A model generated the notes under the pieces. That model ran no database searches. It saw only the letters and a program-made list of their open reading frames with translations, and had not been told where the DNA came from. 64,000 bases of DNA from Thiothrix litoralis (GTDB lineage Bacteria; Pseudomonadota; Gammaproteobacteria; Thiotrichales; Thiotrichaceae): assembly GCF_017901135.1 (NCBI RefSeq), contig NZ_CP072801.1:4220844-4284843 (forward strand), in the 5' to 3' direction. Positions 26,154-35,777 of the stretch are shown in pieces (within the stretch, counting starts at the first letter, position 1; every line of letters begins with the position of its first letter). The position numbers were made by a program, and so were the translations under genes.

Positions 26154-26822
26154 ATGCGGATTTTGGTGGTGGAAGACGATGCCCTGCTGGGCGATGCCAT
26201 TCAGGCAGGGCTGACGCAAGCCGGTGATGCGGTGGATTGGGTGCGTGATGGTGTGCAAGCCGATCACGCGCTGGCTAGCGAACCTTATGCGGCAGTAGTG
26301 CTGGATTTGGGCTTGCCGCGCTTGTCCGGTCTGGACGTGTTGCAACGCTTGCGCCAACGTAAATCCACTATTCCGGTGCTAATCCTGACCGCCCGCGATA
26401 CGGTGGAAGACCGCATTGGCGGGCTGGATCATGGAGCGGATGATTATCTGGTCAAACCCTTCGATATGGGCGAGCTTGCTGCTCGCTTACGTGCTTTGAT
26501 CCGCCGTGCCAATGGGCATGTGAACCCGCTGTTGCAAGTCGGTGGGGTGGAACTTGACCCCGCTGGGCATTGCGTCCGTTATCAGGGGGAAACGGTGGAA
26601 CTGGCCAGCCGCGAATTCACCGTGTTACAGGCGCTGATGCTGAATGTCGGGCGGGTGCTTTCCCGTGCGCAACTGGAGGACAAGCTGTATGCGTGGGGGC
26701 AGGAGGTGGAAAGCAATACGGTGGAAGTTCACGTCCATCACTTGCGGCGCAAACTGTACCCCGGTTTGATCGAAACCATCCGGGGCGTGGGCTACCTGAT
26801 TCCCCGCGACAAGGCGGCCTGA
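26154..26822 (+). CDS. QseB-like response regulator
   Basis: 222 residues. OmpR-family regulator with VVEDDALLGD, phospho-acceptor D51 in VVLDLGLPRLSG, KPFDMGEL, and a winged helix ending VEVHVHHLRRKLYPGLIETIRGVGYLIP. It starts 6 bases after the cytochrome b gene and one base before the kinase, so SHP, DHC, cytochrome b and this pair form one operon. QseB-type regulators are recurrent companions of SHP clusters and probably control them. Confidence 0.93.
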   Translation: MRILVVEDDALLGDAIQAGLTQAGDAVDWVRDGVQADHALASEPYAAVVLDLGLPRLSGLDVLQRLRQRKSTIPVLILTARDTVEDRIGGLDHGADDYLVKPFDMGELAARLRALIRRANGHVNPLLQVGGVELDPAGHCVRYQGETVELASREFTVLQALMLNVGRVLSRAQLEDKLYAWGQEVESNTVEVHVHHLRRKLYPGLIETIRGVGYLIPRDKAA

Positions 26823-26823
26823 T

Positions 26824-27942
26824 ATGTCACTGAAACAACGCTTGCTGTTATTGGTGTTAGGGGTGGTGATGCTGGTGTGGATGGGGGCGGCGGCATTCAC
26901 GTATTACGATGCGCGGCATGAGCTCGGCGAGGTGCTGGATGAACATCCGGCGCAAGCAGCTTCCTTTTTGGGGAGGCATTCTACCCATCAGGACGATGAT
27001 GATGAGCATGGCGATGATGCGGCTGAATTGGCGGGGATGCGCGATGAACTGGCGTTGAAAATTACCCGCAATCTGTTGCTGCCCTTGTGGGTGGCTTTGC
27101 CGTTGCTGGCGGGGCTGTTGTGGTGGGTCATTGCTGCCAGCTTGCGCCCGCTGGTCAAACTGACGCAAGCGGTCGCCCGTCGTCAGCCGGACAATCTTGC
27201 GCCGTTGGATGTGGCTGCGCCGCGTGAAGTCATGCCGCTGATCGAGCGCCTCAACCACCTGTTTGCCCGCACCGGCAAGTTGATCGAAAACGAACGCCGC
27301 TTTACGGCCGATGCTTCCCACGAATTGCGTACCCCAATTGCGGCGATCAAGGCACAGTTGCAAGTCGCGCAAGGGGCAAGTGATGCCGCAGGGCGTGATC
27401 ACGCGTTGGATAATGCGATTCAAGGCTGTAACCGTGCTACGCACTTGATCGGGCAGTTGCTGACATTGGCGCGGCTGGAAAGTGTGGATACGACAGCTTT
27501 ACAAGCGTGCCGCTTACGCACCTTGGTTGCCGAAGTCATGGCAGAGCTTGCCCCGCAAGCGCTGGAAGCCGGGGTGCATCTGGAATTACGCGACGGTGCG
27601 GACATCACGGTGCAGGGCTTGCCCGCCTTGTTGCAAGTGATGGTGCGCAATCTGCTGGATAATGCGGTGCGTTACACCCCAGCGGGTACGTTGGTGACGG
27701 TAGATATTATGCACCAACAGGGTAAACCTTGTATCCGTATCAGCGACAATGGTTCCGGTTTGCCTGCGGCGGAATTAGCGAAAATCACCCAACGCTTTTA
27801 CCGCCCGCTGGGTACGTCTGCTACGGGAAGCGGTTTGGGGCTGTCGATTGTGCAGCGTATTGCGGAAATTCATCAGGCGAGCTTGCAGCTTGCCCCCGCA
27901 GTTGATGGGCAGGGTTTGAGTGTCACGGTGATATTCGGCTAA
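26824..27942 (+). CDS. QseC-like sensor histidine kinase
   Basis: 372 residues. Helix 1 (about 7-27), a short periplasmic loop carrying an Asp/His-rich patch (HSTHQDDDDEHGDDAAE, about 52-68) that could bind metal, helix 2 (about 84-106), HAMP-like region, phospho-acceptor H166 in FTADASHELRTPIAAIK, and ATPase motifs NLLDNAVRYTP, SDNGSGL and GSGLGLSIVQRIAE. The loop is much shorter than the QseC sensor domain. Its acidic/His pattern echoes the N-terminus of the DHC protein in the same operon. Confidence 0.92.
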   Translation: MSLKQRLLLLVLGVVMLVWMGAAAFTYYDARHELGEVLDEHPAQAASFLGRHSTHQDDDDEHGDDAAELAGMRDELALKITRNLLLPLWVALPLLAGLLWWVIAASLRPLVKLTQAVARRQPDNLAPLDVAAPREVMPLIERLNHLFARTGKLIENERRFTADASHELRTPIAAIKAQLQVAQGASDAAGRDHALDNAIQGCNRATHLIGQLLTLARLESVDTTALQACRLRTLVAEVMAELAPQALEAGVHLELRDGADITVQGLPALLQVMVRNLLDNAVRYTPAGTLVTVDIMHQQGKPCIRISDNGSGLPAAELAKITQRFYRPLGTSATGSGLGLSIVQRIAEIHQASLQLAPAVDGQGLSVTVIFG

Positions 27943-28138
27943 GCTTGCGCCGTTTCCACAGCCAATACACTGCTGAAATCATCTGTTGATCAGGTTGCGC
28001 GGCAAACCCCGTCCTTCAGGTCGGGGAGGATAGCGCGGGTGGCGAAGCCGCCCGATGTTCGGTAGTTTTGTCGGATAATCCGCGCAGTTTAACGCAGAAT
28101 ACCCACTCAAGCCGCTCTTTTTTAGCTACACTCCGAAG

Positions 28139-29353
28139 ATGCAACGACACCAAGCCTTCAAATACGAACTCATGCCCCATGGTGAAACACAGCGTCAACT
28201 ACGCCGTTTTGCTGGGTCATGCCGCTTCGTTTACAACAAGGCGTTAGCGTTGCAGCAAGCCAATCATGAAGCGGGCGAAAAATTCATCGGTTACGTGGCA
28301 ATGGCAAAACACCTGACGGCATGGCGCAACGGTGTGGAAACCCCGTGGCTGAAAGATTCCCCTGTTCATCCCCTGCAACACGCGCTCAAAGATCTCGACA
28401 AGGCTTACCAAAACTTCTTCACCAAACGTGCCGACTTCCCCCGTTTCAAGCGCAAGGGCAGTGGTGACAGATTCCGTTACCCCGACCCCAAACAAATCAA
28501 GCTCGACCCAGGCAATGGCCGCATTTTTCTGCCAAAACTCGGCTGGATACGCTACCGTAATAGCCGCGATGTGTTGGGAGAACTACGCAATGTCACGGTT
28601 TCCAGCAAAGGCGGCAAATGGTTTGTCAGCATCCAAACCCAGCGCGAAGTGGAATTGCCAGCCACACCCGCAACCACTGCTATCGGTATTGACCTTGGTA
28701 TAGCGCGTTTTGCGACGCTCTCCGACGGTACGTACCTTGAACCGCGCAACAGCTTCAAGAGCAAAGCCGCCAAACTCGCCAAATACCAACGGCGCATGGC
28801 GCACAAACAGAAATTCAGCAACAACTGGAAAAAGGCACAAGCCAACGTTCAAAAAATTCACACGCAAATCGCCAATGCCCGCCGCGATTTCCTGCACAAG
28901 GCGACGACCACGCTCAGCCAAAACCACGCGTTCGTGTTCATCGAAGATTTGCAGGTACGGAATATGTCGAAGTCAGCGGCAGGCACGGCAGAAAACCCCG
29001 GCAAGAACGTTGCCCAAAAGTCCGGCTTAAACAAAGCCATTCTCGACCAAGGCTGGGGTGAATTTCGACGGCAACTCGACTACAAAATGGCATGGAAGGG
29101 CGGGATGTTGTTTGCCGTGCCGCCGCATTATACCAGTCAGGAATGCCCCGAATGTCACCATGTAGCGGCGGACAATCGTCAGACGCAAGCGCGGTTTGTG
29201 TGTGTGCAATGTCACTATGAAAATCACGCCGATCATGTCGGCGCGATCAATGTTTTAGAGCGGGGATACCGCTTGTTAGCCTGTGGAGATGCGGCCTTAA
29301 GCCGCTCTGTGAAGCAGGAACCCACCGAAGTCAGTCAGCTATCTAGTGTCTGA
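28139..29353 (+). CDS. tnpB: TnpB (OrfB_IS605) RNA-guided nuclease
   Basis: 404 residues. RuvC-like residues are in place: Asp in GIDLGIARF, Glu in FIEDLQVRN, and Asp in NHADHVGAIN. The zinc-finger block is CPEC ... CVQC. The protein is therefore probably complete in its catalytic parts. Its guide RNA normally comes from the 3' end of tnpB plus the element's right end; here that region has been split by the IS beginning at 29347. The last two codons and the stop come from that IS. Before insertion the protein would have ended QLSR. Confidence 0.88.
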   Translation: MQRHQAFKYELMPHGETQRQLRRFAGSCRFVYNKALALQQANHEAGEKFIGYVAMAKHLTAWRNGVETPWLKDSPVHPLQHALKDLDKAYQNFFTKRADFPRFKRKGSGDRFRYPDPKQIKLDPGNGRIFLPKLGWIRYRNSRDVLGELRNVTVSSKGGKWFVSIQTQREVELPATPATTAIGIDLGIARFATLSDGTYLEPRNSFKSKAAKLAKYQRRMAHKQKFSNNWKKAQANVQKIHTQIANARRDFLHKATTTLSQNHAFVFIEDLQVRNMSKSAAGTAENPGKNVAQKSGLNKAILDQGWGEFRRQLDYKMAWKGGMLFAVPPHYTSQECPECHHVAADNRQTQARFVCVQCHYENHADHVGAINVLERGYRLLACGDAALSRSVKQEPTEVSQLSSV

Positions 29354-31174
29354 CCGGAAACCCTAAAACCCTTTTCCGATCAAGATGCTACGCCCGTTTT
29401 CCTTGCCCTAAGATTTCCCGGAAGCAGGCCAGAAAGCTGCAAAAGCGCCCAAAATAGGGCAAAATAGGGCATCCATCCGCCAAACTTCGCAGGAGACACA
29501 CGATGCGTGAAGTGATCGCCCGCCAACTTCGCCTGGGTCACGCTGACATCGGCAGGCTGACCTTCAACCCACGTTCGCGGGACGACATCCCGCAGGTGTT
29601 GCAAGGGCTGCAATACATTTATGTGACAGACGAACTGCGTGAGGCGGTGTTTGCGGTGCTGGAAAAGCGGGTTCCGGCGGAGGTGGACGCCAGCCGTGGA
29701 CGCCCCGGCATGGATCTGTGGAATGCGCTGGTGCTGGCGACATTGCGGGTGAACCTGAACTGGGACTATGACCGGCTGCTGGAGATGGCGAACCAGCACC
29801 GCAGCATCCGTCAGATGCTGGGGCATGGTTTCTGGGATGATGACGATGAGTACAAGCTGCAAACGGTCAAGGACAACGCCGCTCTGGTGGACGAAGCCAG
29901 CCTGCAACGCATCAACCAGTTGGTGGTGGAGGCCGGTCACAAGCTGCTAAAAAAAAGCCGCGCCGCTGAGCGCCCGTTGTGACTCCTTCGTGGTGGAAAG
30001 CAACATCCACTACCCGACCGACATCAACCTGTTGTACGACGCGGTGCGTTGTTCGGTGCGCACGGTGGCCGATTGGTGTGAAGGGCACGGCGACAGCCGC
30101 TGGCGGCAATGGCAGTACAATCTCCGCCAGGTGAAGAAAGCCTGCCGTCATGCGCAGAAGCTCAAGCACTCCAGCTCCCAAGACCCGGACAAGCAGGCCA
30201 CCCGGCAACAGGCCATCCGTGACGCCCACCACACCTACCTGGGCCTGTGCGCCGCGCTGTTGTCGAAAGTGGAGGAAACGGTGGCTGACCTGCCCCTCAG
30301 CCTGCTGGACAGCCGGTCGGGCAACGACCTCCAGCGCTGGCTGGGGTACGGGTGGCATCAGGTTGACCTGGTGCGGCGGCGGGTGCTGGACGGGGAAACC
30401 ATCCCCCACGGCGACAAGATCTTCTCCCTCTTCGAGGATTACAGCGAATGGCTCAGCAAGGGCAAAGCCGGTGTGCCGGTGGAGCTGGGCCTGAACGTGT
30501 GCGTGATGGAATCGGCTGACGGCTTCATCCTCCACCACCAAGTGATGCAACACTGCCCCGACAGTGAGATTGCCGTGACCATGGTTAAGCAAGCCAAAGC
30601 GCTGTTCCCCTCCCTGAGCGCGTGCAGCTTTGACAAGGGGTTCCACTCACCGGCCAACCAGCGCGAACTGGCCGAACTGCTCGACCGGGTGGTGTTGCCG
30701 AAAACGGCCGCTGGAGCCAGGCGGACACTGCCCGTGAAACCGACCCGGCGTTTGTCCAGGCCAGACGCCAGCACTCAGCGGTGGAATCCGGCATCAACGC
30801 ACTGGAAGTCCATGGGCTGGACTATTGCCCCGACCGGGGGCTGGAACGCTTCAAGCGCTATGTGGCACTGGCGGTGGTGGGCAGGAACCTGCAAAAGGTC
30901 GGGGCCATTTTACAGGCCAGGGCGTTGGAGGCCTTGCAGAAGGATGAACGCCGACGACAGCGCCAAGCCGCCTGAACCACCCCACAACGCCGACCGATGA
31001 GGGAAAATGCCGGGAAGGCAGGGCAGCCCCTGCACCGAAGGCAAGCCTGCGCTGCCAGCCATGCCTTGAAACCCAGCGTTTTACCCTCGTGCTTGCCAGA
31101 AGGTGGCGGGGAAAACGGCTGCATGGACTAAAATTGGGCACTCGTGGCGGCAGGAAGGCTTTTTCGGTCAGACA
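29347..31174 (+). mobile_element. ISNCY-type (IS1202-like) insertion sequence in the tnpB element
   Basis: 1828 bases with ends TGTCTGACCG (left) and its inverted copy (right), flanked by CTAG on both sides (29343-29346, 31175-31178). Removing the IS and one CTAG restores a perfect 20-base palindrome TCAGCTATCTAGATAGCTGA, so the IS landed at the centre of a hairpin. Because the target is palindromic, the 22-base outer inverted repeat (29335-29356 with 31165-31186) could also be read as the terminal repeats. Confidence 0.75.
29503..30975 (+). pseudogene. ISNCY-family transposase, two frameshifts
   Basis: Frame 1 begins MREVIARQLRLGHADIGRLTF and contains RGRPGMDLWNALVLATLRVNLNWDYDRLLEMANQHRSIRQMLG, typical of transposases annotated ISNCY. 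The frame changes at an A8 run (29949-29956): one A fewer joins ...HKLLKK to ...ARCDSFVVESNIHYPTDINLLYDAV. It changes again at AAAA (30701-30704), where one more base would join VVLPK to NGRWSQADTARETDPAFVQARRQHSAVESGI and then to the end at 30975 (RRRQRQAA). Unless both are sequencing errors, the element is dead. Confidence 0.82.
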
Positions 31175-31256
31175 CTAGATAGCTGAATGCAGTAGGAATC
31201 CCCTTCCTTCAGGGAGGGGAGGATGTCAAGCATCCCCTGTTCAGGACTATCTGTTC

Positions 31257-31270
31257 TTGACCTGAGTCAA
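31257..31270. promoter_or_regulatory. Dnr/FNR-type box, norCB promoter
   Basis: TTGACCTGAGTCAA followed by GG, centred 75 bases before the norC start. A weak -10 (TAGTCT, 31294-31299) lies 23 bases downstream, placing the box near -41.5, the class II activator position. Confidence 0.85.
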
Positions 31271-31338
31271 GGCTGCTGACCCGCCTGTTCCCCTAGTCTC
31301 ACTCCGTAACACTTTGCAAATACGGAGGGACTCACACC

Positions 31339-31773
31339 ATGCAAGAAGTTTTCACCAAAAGCATGGCGAGGAATATTTATTACGGCGGTTCGGCTTTTTT
31401 CCTGCTGTTATTTCTTGCCCTAACCTTTGACACGCACAACGCTTGGCCTGCGCGTGACAATCATCAAAATATTACCGAACAGGTTTCGGCAGGCAAGCGT
31501 TTGTGGGAGCGCAATAACTGCATTGGTTGCCATACGCTGCTGGGTGAGGGGGCGTATTTTGCCCCGGAACTTGGCAATGTCTACAAGCGTTTTGGCGAAA
31601 ACAAGGAAGCCATTAAAGGCTTCATCAAAAGCCGTCCGGTGGATGGCATTCCCGGTCGCCGCAGTATGCCGCAGTTCAATTTTACCGACGCGGAGCTGGA
31701 TGAAATCGTTGAATTCCTGAAATATTCCAGTGAAATCAATACCGAAAACTGGCCACCAAATATTCAGGGTTAA
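31339..31773 (+). CDS. norC: nitric oxide reductase cytochrome c subunit NorC
   Basis: 144 residues. One N-terminal membrane anchor (about 12-30), then a periplasmic cytochrome c domain with CIGCH (61-65) in RNNCIGCHTLLGEGAYFAPELGNV and the Met ligand M110 in GRRSMPQF. It delivers electrons to NorB. TACGGAGGG precedes the ATG, and norB starts 13 bases after the stop. It is preceded by a Dnr-type box just to the right of the tnpB element, so the insertion did not remove its control region. Confidence 0.97.
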   Translation: MQEVFTKSMARNIYYGGSAFFLLLFLALTFDTHNAWPARDNHQNITEQVSAGKRLWERNNCIGCHTLLGEGAYFAPELGNVYKRFGENKEAIKGFIKSRPVDGIPGRRSMPQFNFTDAELDEIVEFLKYSSEINTENWPPNIQG

Positions 31774-33159
<1,386 letters not shown>

Positions 33160-33191
33160 TCTGCTCTTATCGAGTCGTGACTCCTTTCCTT

Positions 33192-33225
33192 CCGGCTGTA
33201 GACTCCTCTCCAGCCGGTTTTTTTT
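33192..33225 (+). terminator. rho-independent terminator after norB
   Basis: CCGGCTG-N12-CAGCCGG followed by eight T. Confidence 0.9.
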
Positions 33226-33247
33226 GTTTTTTACCGGGATTGTTGGC

Positions 33248-33261
33248 TTGACCCAAGTCAA
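33248..33261. promoter_or_regulatory. Dnr/FNR-type box ahead of the small periplasmic gene
   Basis: TTGACCCAAGTCAA followed by GG. CATAGC (33283-33288), 21 bases downstream, is a possible -10, the same spacing as in the other boxes of this region. Confidence 0.78.
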
Positions 33262-33378
33262 GGTGATTCAGCCCCCTGAAAGCATAGCATTTCTGTGCAA
33301 AATTAAATCATGCGTTGCTTGGGTTTATATTTTGTTGTGTAACGTTTTTAACTTCTCATTTGTTAAAAGGATAGGATT

Positions 33379-33846
33379 ATGAAGAAGATAATGCAGGTAT
33401 TTACCACGCTGGTGGTTTCTTTGCTGTTTACCCAAGTGGCTCAAGCTGCGGTAGATGCTGATGCCATTAAGACATCCTTGATGGCTGCCCGTGAGAACCT
33501 GGTGGCGATGATTGCTGCCCCCGATGCTGCTGATCAAGACAAGTATCAGGAGGAGATTACCAAGGCTACCAAGGGTGTAGATGATGGTGTCGCTGCGGCT
33601 TTGGCTGATAAGGAGACATTACCAGAGGAGGTGACAAAACTTGAGGCGTTTAATACAGTCTGGGGAGATTTCAAAAAGACCCGTGACGATGAGATCATTC
33701 CTGCCGTCAAAGCTGGTAAGGTGGAAGATGCCAAGCAATTAGCCACGACCATTCAGGCAGAACGGATGAAAGAGATGAAGGGGACACTTACCGAATTAGG
33801 TGCACAACCTGATCCAGAAGTGAAACCGGAATCAGGTGCAAAATAA
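33379..33846 (+). CDS. small periplasmic helical protein of the Dnr-type regulon
   Basis: 155 residues. The signal peptide is cleaved after about VAQA-AV. The mature part is almost wholly helical and charged (DADAIKTSLMAARENLVAMIAA, DQDKYQEEITKATKGVDDGVAAAL, VTKLEAFNTVWGDFKKTRDDEIIPAVKAGKVEDAKQLATTIQAERMKEMKGTLTEL). This pattern resembles four-helix-bundle ligand-binding domains of chemoreceptors, but here as a free protein without membrane anchor or signalling part. The tail is Pro/Glu-rich. It has no cysteines or haem motif. A Dnr-type box in front suggests a role under nitric-oxide or anoxic conditions. I do not recognise a named family. Confidence 0.8.
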   Translation: MKKIMQVFTTLVVSLLFTQVAQAAVDADAIKTSLMAARENLVAMIAAPDAADQDKYQEEITKATKGVDDGVAAALADKETLPEEVTKLEAFNTVWGDFKKTRDDEIIPAVKAGKVEDAKQLATTIQAERMKEMKGTLTELGAQPDPEVKPESGAK

Positions 33847-33860
33847 CCCTTTTTCTTGCC

Positions 33861-33883
33861 CCCCCCTCTTTCTTTGAGGGGGG
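33861..33883. terminator. hairpin after the small periplasmic gene
   Basis: CCCCCCTC-TTTCTTT-GAGGGGGG, 15 bases after the stop. There is no long T run, so the strength is uncertain. Confidence 0.6.
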
Positions 33884-34292
33884 CGTGAAACCCTAAAATG
33901 TATAGGTGGTCGCCCGTATAGCAACGTAAAGGTGAACAGTCGTGGGTAAATCACGGGTCATTCCTCCGCGTGAACAGACGCGAGCCGAAGAGGTGGCGAA
34001 TAGTGTCAGCCACGGGATAGCGCTGGCGGCGGCACTGGTGGTTACACCGTTTCTGGTGTTACAGGCCATCAGCTACCCGTCAGCGGGGTTCATTGTGGGG
34101 GTCAGCATTTTTGCCACGACGACCGTGCTGCTTTATATCCTGATGGGGTGGGTGGTGTTAATTGCCATCGAGCCGTTGTCTGCCCGTTTACCTGCTCAGG
34201 GTCTGCTGTGGTTGGTGGCGGGCGGGGTGGCGTATACGGCAGGCGTGGTGTTTTATGCCACTGGCGCACGCCTGCGTTACGGTCATTTCATC

Positions 34293-35623
34293 TATCTTGC
34301 GCGAGATACCCCGTCCTTTAGGTCGGGGAGGGATAGCGCGTCGGCGTTAGCCGACCCTGTTCTCGCTCCTCTTTTCGTTAGGCTACCTTTAGTTATTTAA
34401 CTTTCACATGATATGTAGTAAAAGGTGAAACATGAAAACGAAACGCGCCTATAAATTCCGATTCTACCCTGACCAGCAGCAAGAAAAGCTGCTGGCTCAG
34501 ACGTTCGGATGTGTGCGTTACGTGTACAACAGCATCTTGCGTTACCGCACTGATGCGTATTACCAGTCTCAGGAAAAAGTCGGTTATACGGGCGCAAACG
34601 CCAGATTGACCGCCATCAAGAAGCTCCCTGAATCCCTGTTCCTGAATGATGTTTCCAGTGTTCCGCTGCAACAATGTTTGCGGAACCAGCAAACCGCATT
34701 CAAGAACTTCTTTGAAGGCCGGGCAAAATACCCTGTCTTCAAATCCAAAAAACACCGCCAGTCGGCAGAGTTTACTTACCGAGCTTTCACCTTTAAAAAC
34801 GGTGAACTGAAACTGGCTAAGTGTGACAAGCCGTTGGCTATCAAGTGGAGCCGTCAGCTTCCTGCTGACCCTACCACCGTTACTGTTTCCAAAGATCAGG
34901 CCGGACGCTACTTCGTGTCTTGCCTGTGTGAATTTGAACCCACGTTGTTGCCTGTCACCGATAAAAAGGTGGGCATTGACGTGGGCATCAAGGATTTGTT
35001 CGTCACTAGCGACGGCTTCAAGTCCGGCAATCCCCGTCATACCGCCCAACACGCGGTTAAACTGGCGAAGTATCAACGCCGTCTTGCCAAGAAAAAACTC
35101 GGTAGCAAGAACAGGTTGAAAGCTAAACGCAAGGTTGCCCGTGTTCACGCGAAAATCTCCGATTGCCGTTCGGACAACTTGCACAAGTTGTCCCGCAGAT
35201 TAGTTAACGAGAACCAAGTGATCTGTGCTGAAAATCTTGCTGTGAAGAACATGATAAAGAACCCGAAACTAGCCAAACACATTGCTGATGCAAGCTGGGG
35301 CGAATTTACCCGACAGCTTGAATACAAGTCTGGTTGGTCTGGCAGGACATACGTTGAGATCGGGCGGTTTTTCCCGTCCAGCAAACGTTGTTCCTGTTGC
35401 GGGTTCGTGAAAGCAAACATGCCGCTGGACGTGCGGTCTTGGGAATGCCCGGAATGTGGCACAACCCATGACCGTGACGTGAATGCAGCGGTAAACATTT
35501 TAGCCGCCGGACTAGCGGTGTTAGCCTTTGGAGAGAATGTTAGTGGTGATGGCATTTCGGTGTCGTTGTCCTGTTCTCGATGAATTAGGAATCCCCTTCC
35601 TTTAGGGAGGGGAGGAAGTCAAT
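34293..35623 (+). mobile_element. IS200/IS605-type tnpB-only element 2
   Basis: Ends match element 1: TTGCGCG plus hairpin CCCCG-N10-CGGGG at the left (34297-34328), GGAATCCCCTTCC/GGGAGGGGAGGA at the right. There is no tnpA and no target duplication, as expected for this family. The break inside the hemolysin III reading frame fixes the ends to within a few bases: joining 34292 or 34295 to 35624 restores the frame. Confidence 0.85.
34432..35583 (+). CDS. tnpB: TnpB (OrfB_IS605) RNA-guided nuclease
   Basis: 383 residues. RuvC catalytic residues: Asp in GIDVGIKDLF, Glu in CAENLAVKN, Asp in HDRDVNAAVN. Zinc-finger cysteines: CSCC and CPEC. The protein looks intact. It is clearly a different lineage from the TnpB at 28139, with low identity outside motifs, although the element ends are nearly the same, so both may use one helper transposase. 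The right end hairpin starts 4 bases after the stop and would form the 3' part of its guide RNA; bases following 35623 would be the guide. Confidence 0.9.
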   Translation: MKTKRAYKFRFYPDQQQEKLLAQTFGCVRYVYNSILRYRTDAYYQSQEKVGYTGANARLTAIKKLPESLFLNDVSSVPLQQCLRNQQTAFKNFFEGRAKYPVFKSKKHRQSAEFTYRAFTFKNGELKLAKCDKPLAIKWSRQLPADPTTVTVSKDQAGRYFVSCLCEFEPTLLPVTDKKVGIDVGIKDLFVTSDGFKSGNPRHTAQHAVKLAKYQRRLAKKKLGSKNRLKAKRKVARVHAKISDCRSDNLHKLSRRLVNENQVICAENLAVKNMIKNPKLAKHIADASWGEFTRQLEYKSGWSGRTYVEIGRFFPSSKRCSCCGFVKANMPLDVRSWECPECGTTHDRDVNAAVNILAAGLAVLAFGENVSGDGISVSLSCSR

Positions 35624-35777
35624 TGGCATCTGTTTGTCATGGCAGGGACGGTATGTCATTACGTGGCGGTGTTCTGGTATGCCGCCTGAGCCGGTCTACC
35701 GTGCCGATCATTGCACCTGCGTGTCCGCATGTTCGGGTCAATGCTGTGCATTTTTCGATGAACTTTAGGTGTTGAGT

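Larger units (their letters stand above)
27994..31229 (+). mobile_element. IS200/IS605-type tnpB-only element 1, interrupted by another IS
   Basis: The left end has TTGCGCG and a hairpin CCCCG-N10-CGGGG (28007-28026). The right end has GGAATCCCCTTCC with a matching GGGAGGGGAGGA hairpin (about 31196-31222). The second element at 34293-35623 has the same ends. Only tnpB is present, with no Y1 transposase tnpA, so it would need helper transposase. An 1828-base IS sits between tnpB and the right end. Exact boundaries are uncertain by a few bases. Confidence 0.8.
33942..35689 (+). pseudogene. hemolysin III (YqfA/HlyIII) family gene, internally deleted and split by a tnpB element
   Basis: The GTG start at 33942 opens QTRAEEVANSVSHGIALAAAL, the family N-terminus. 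After TTVLLY (about 34136) the sequence jumps straight to LMGWVVLIAIEPL: about 70-75 residues present in family members, including the 'STLYH' and 'DH..IY.LIAGTYTP' metal-ligand region, are missing in frame. At RLRYGHFI (34292) the tnpB element begins. Beyond it, at 35624, the gene resumes as WHLFVMAGTVCHYVAVFWYAA and stops at 35689. Both events destroy function. Confidence 0.88.

Noticed and set aside
29949..29960. Programmed -1 frameshift (A_AAA_AAG-like) in the IS transposase
   Set aside because: A -1 shift leads to a stop within a few codons; the frame needed is +1 (or one A fewer).
29335..31186. 22-base perfect inverted repeat as the IS ends
   Set aside because: The outer 8 bases on each side plus CTAG rebuild a palindromic target at the tnpB 3' end, so most of the outer repeat belongs to the target. 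The true ends are more likely TGTCTGACCG with a CTAG duplication.
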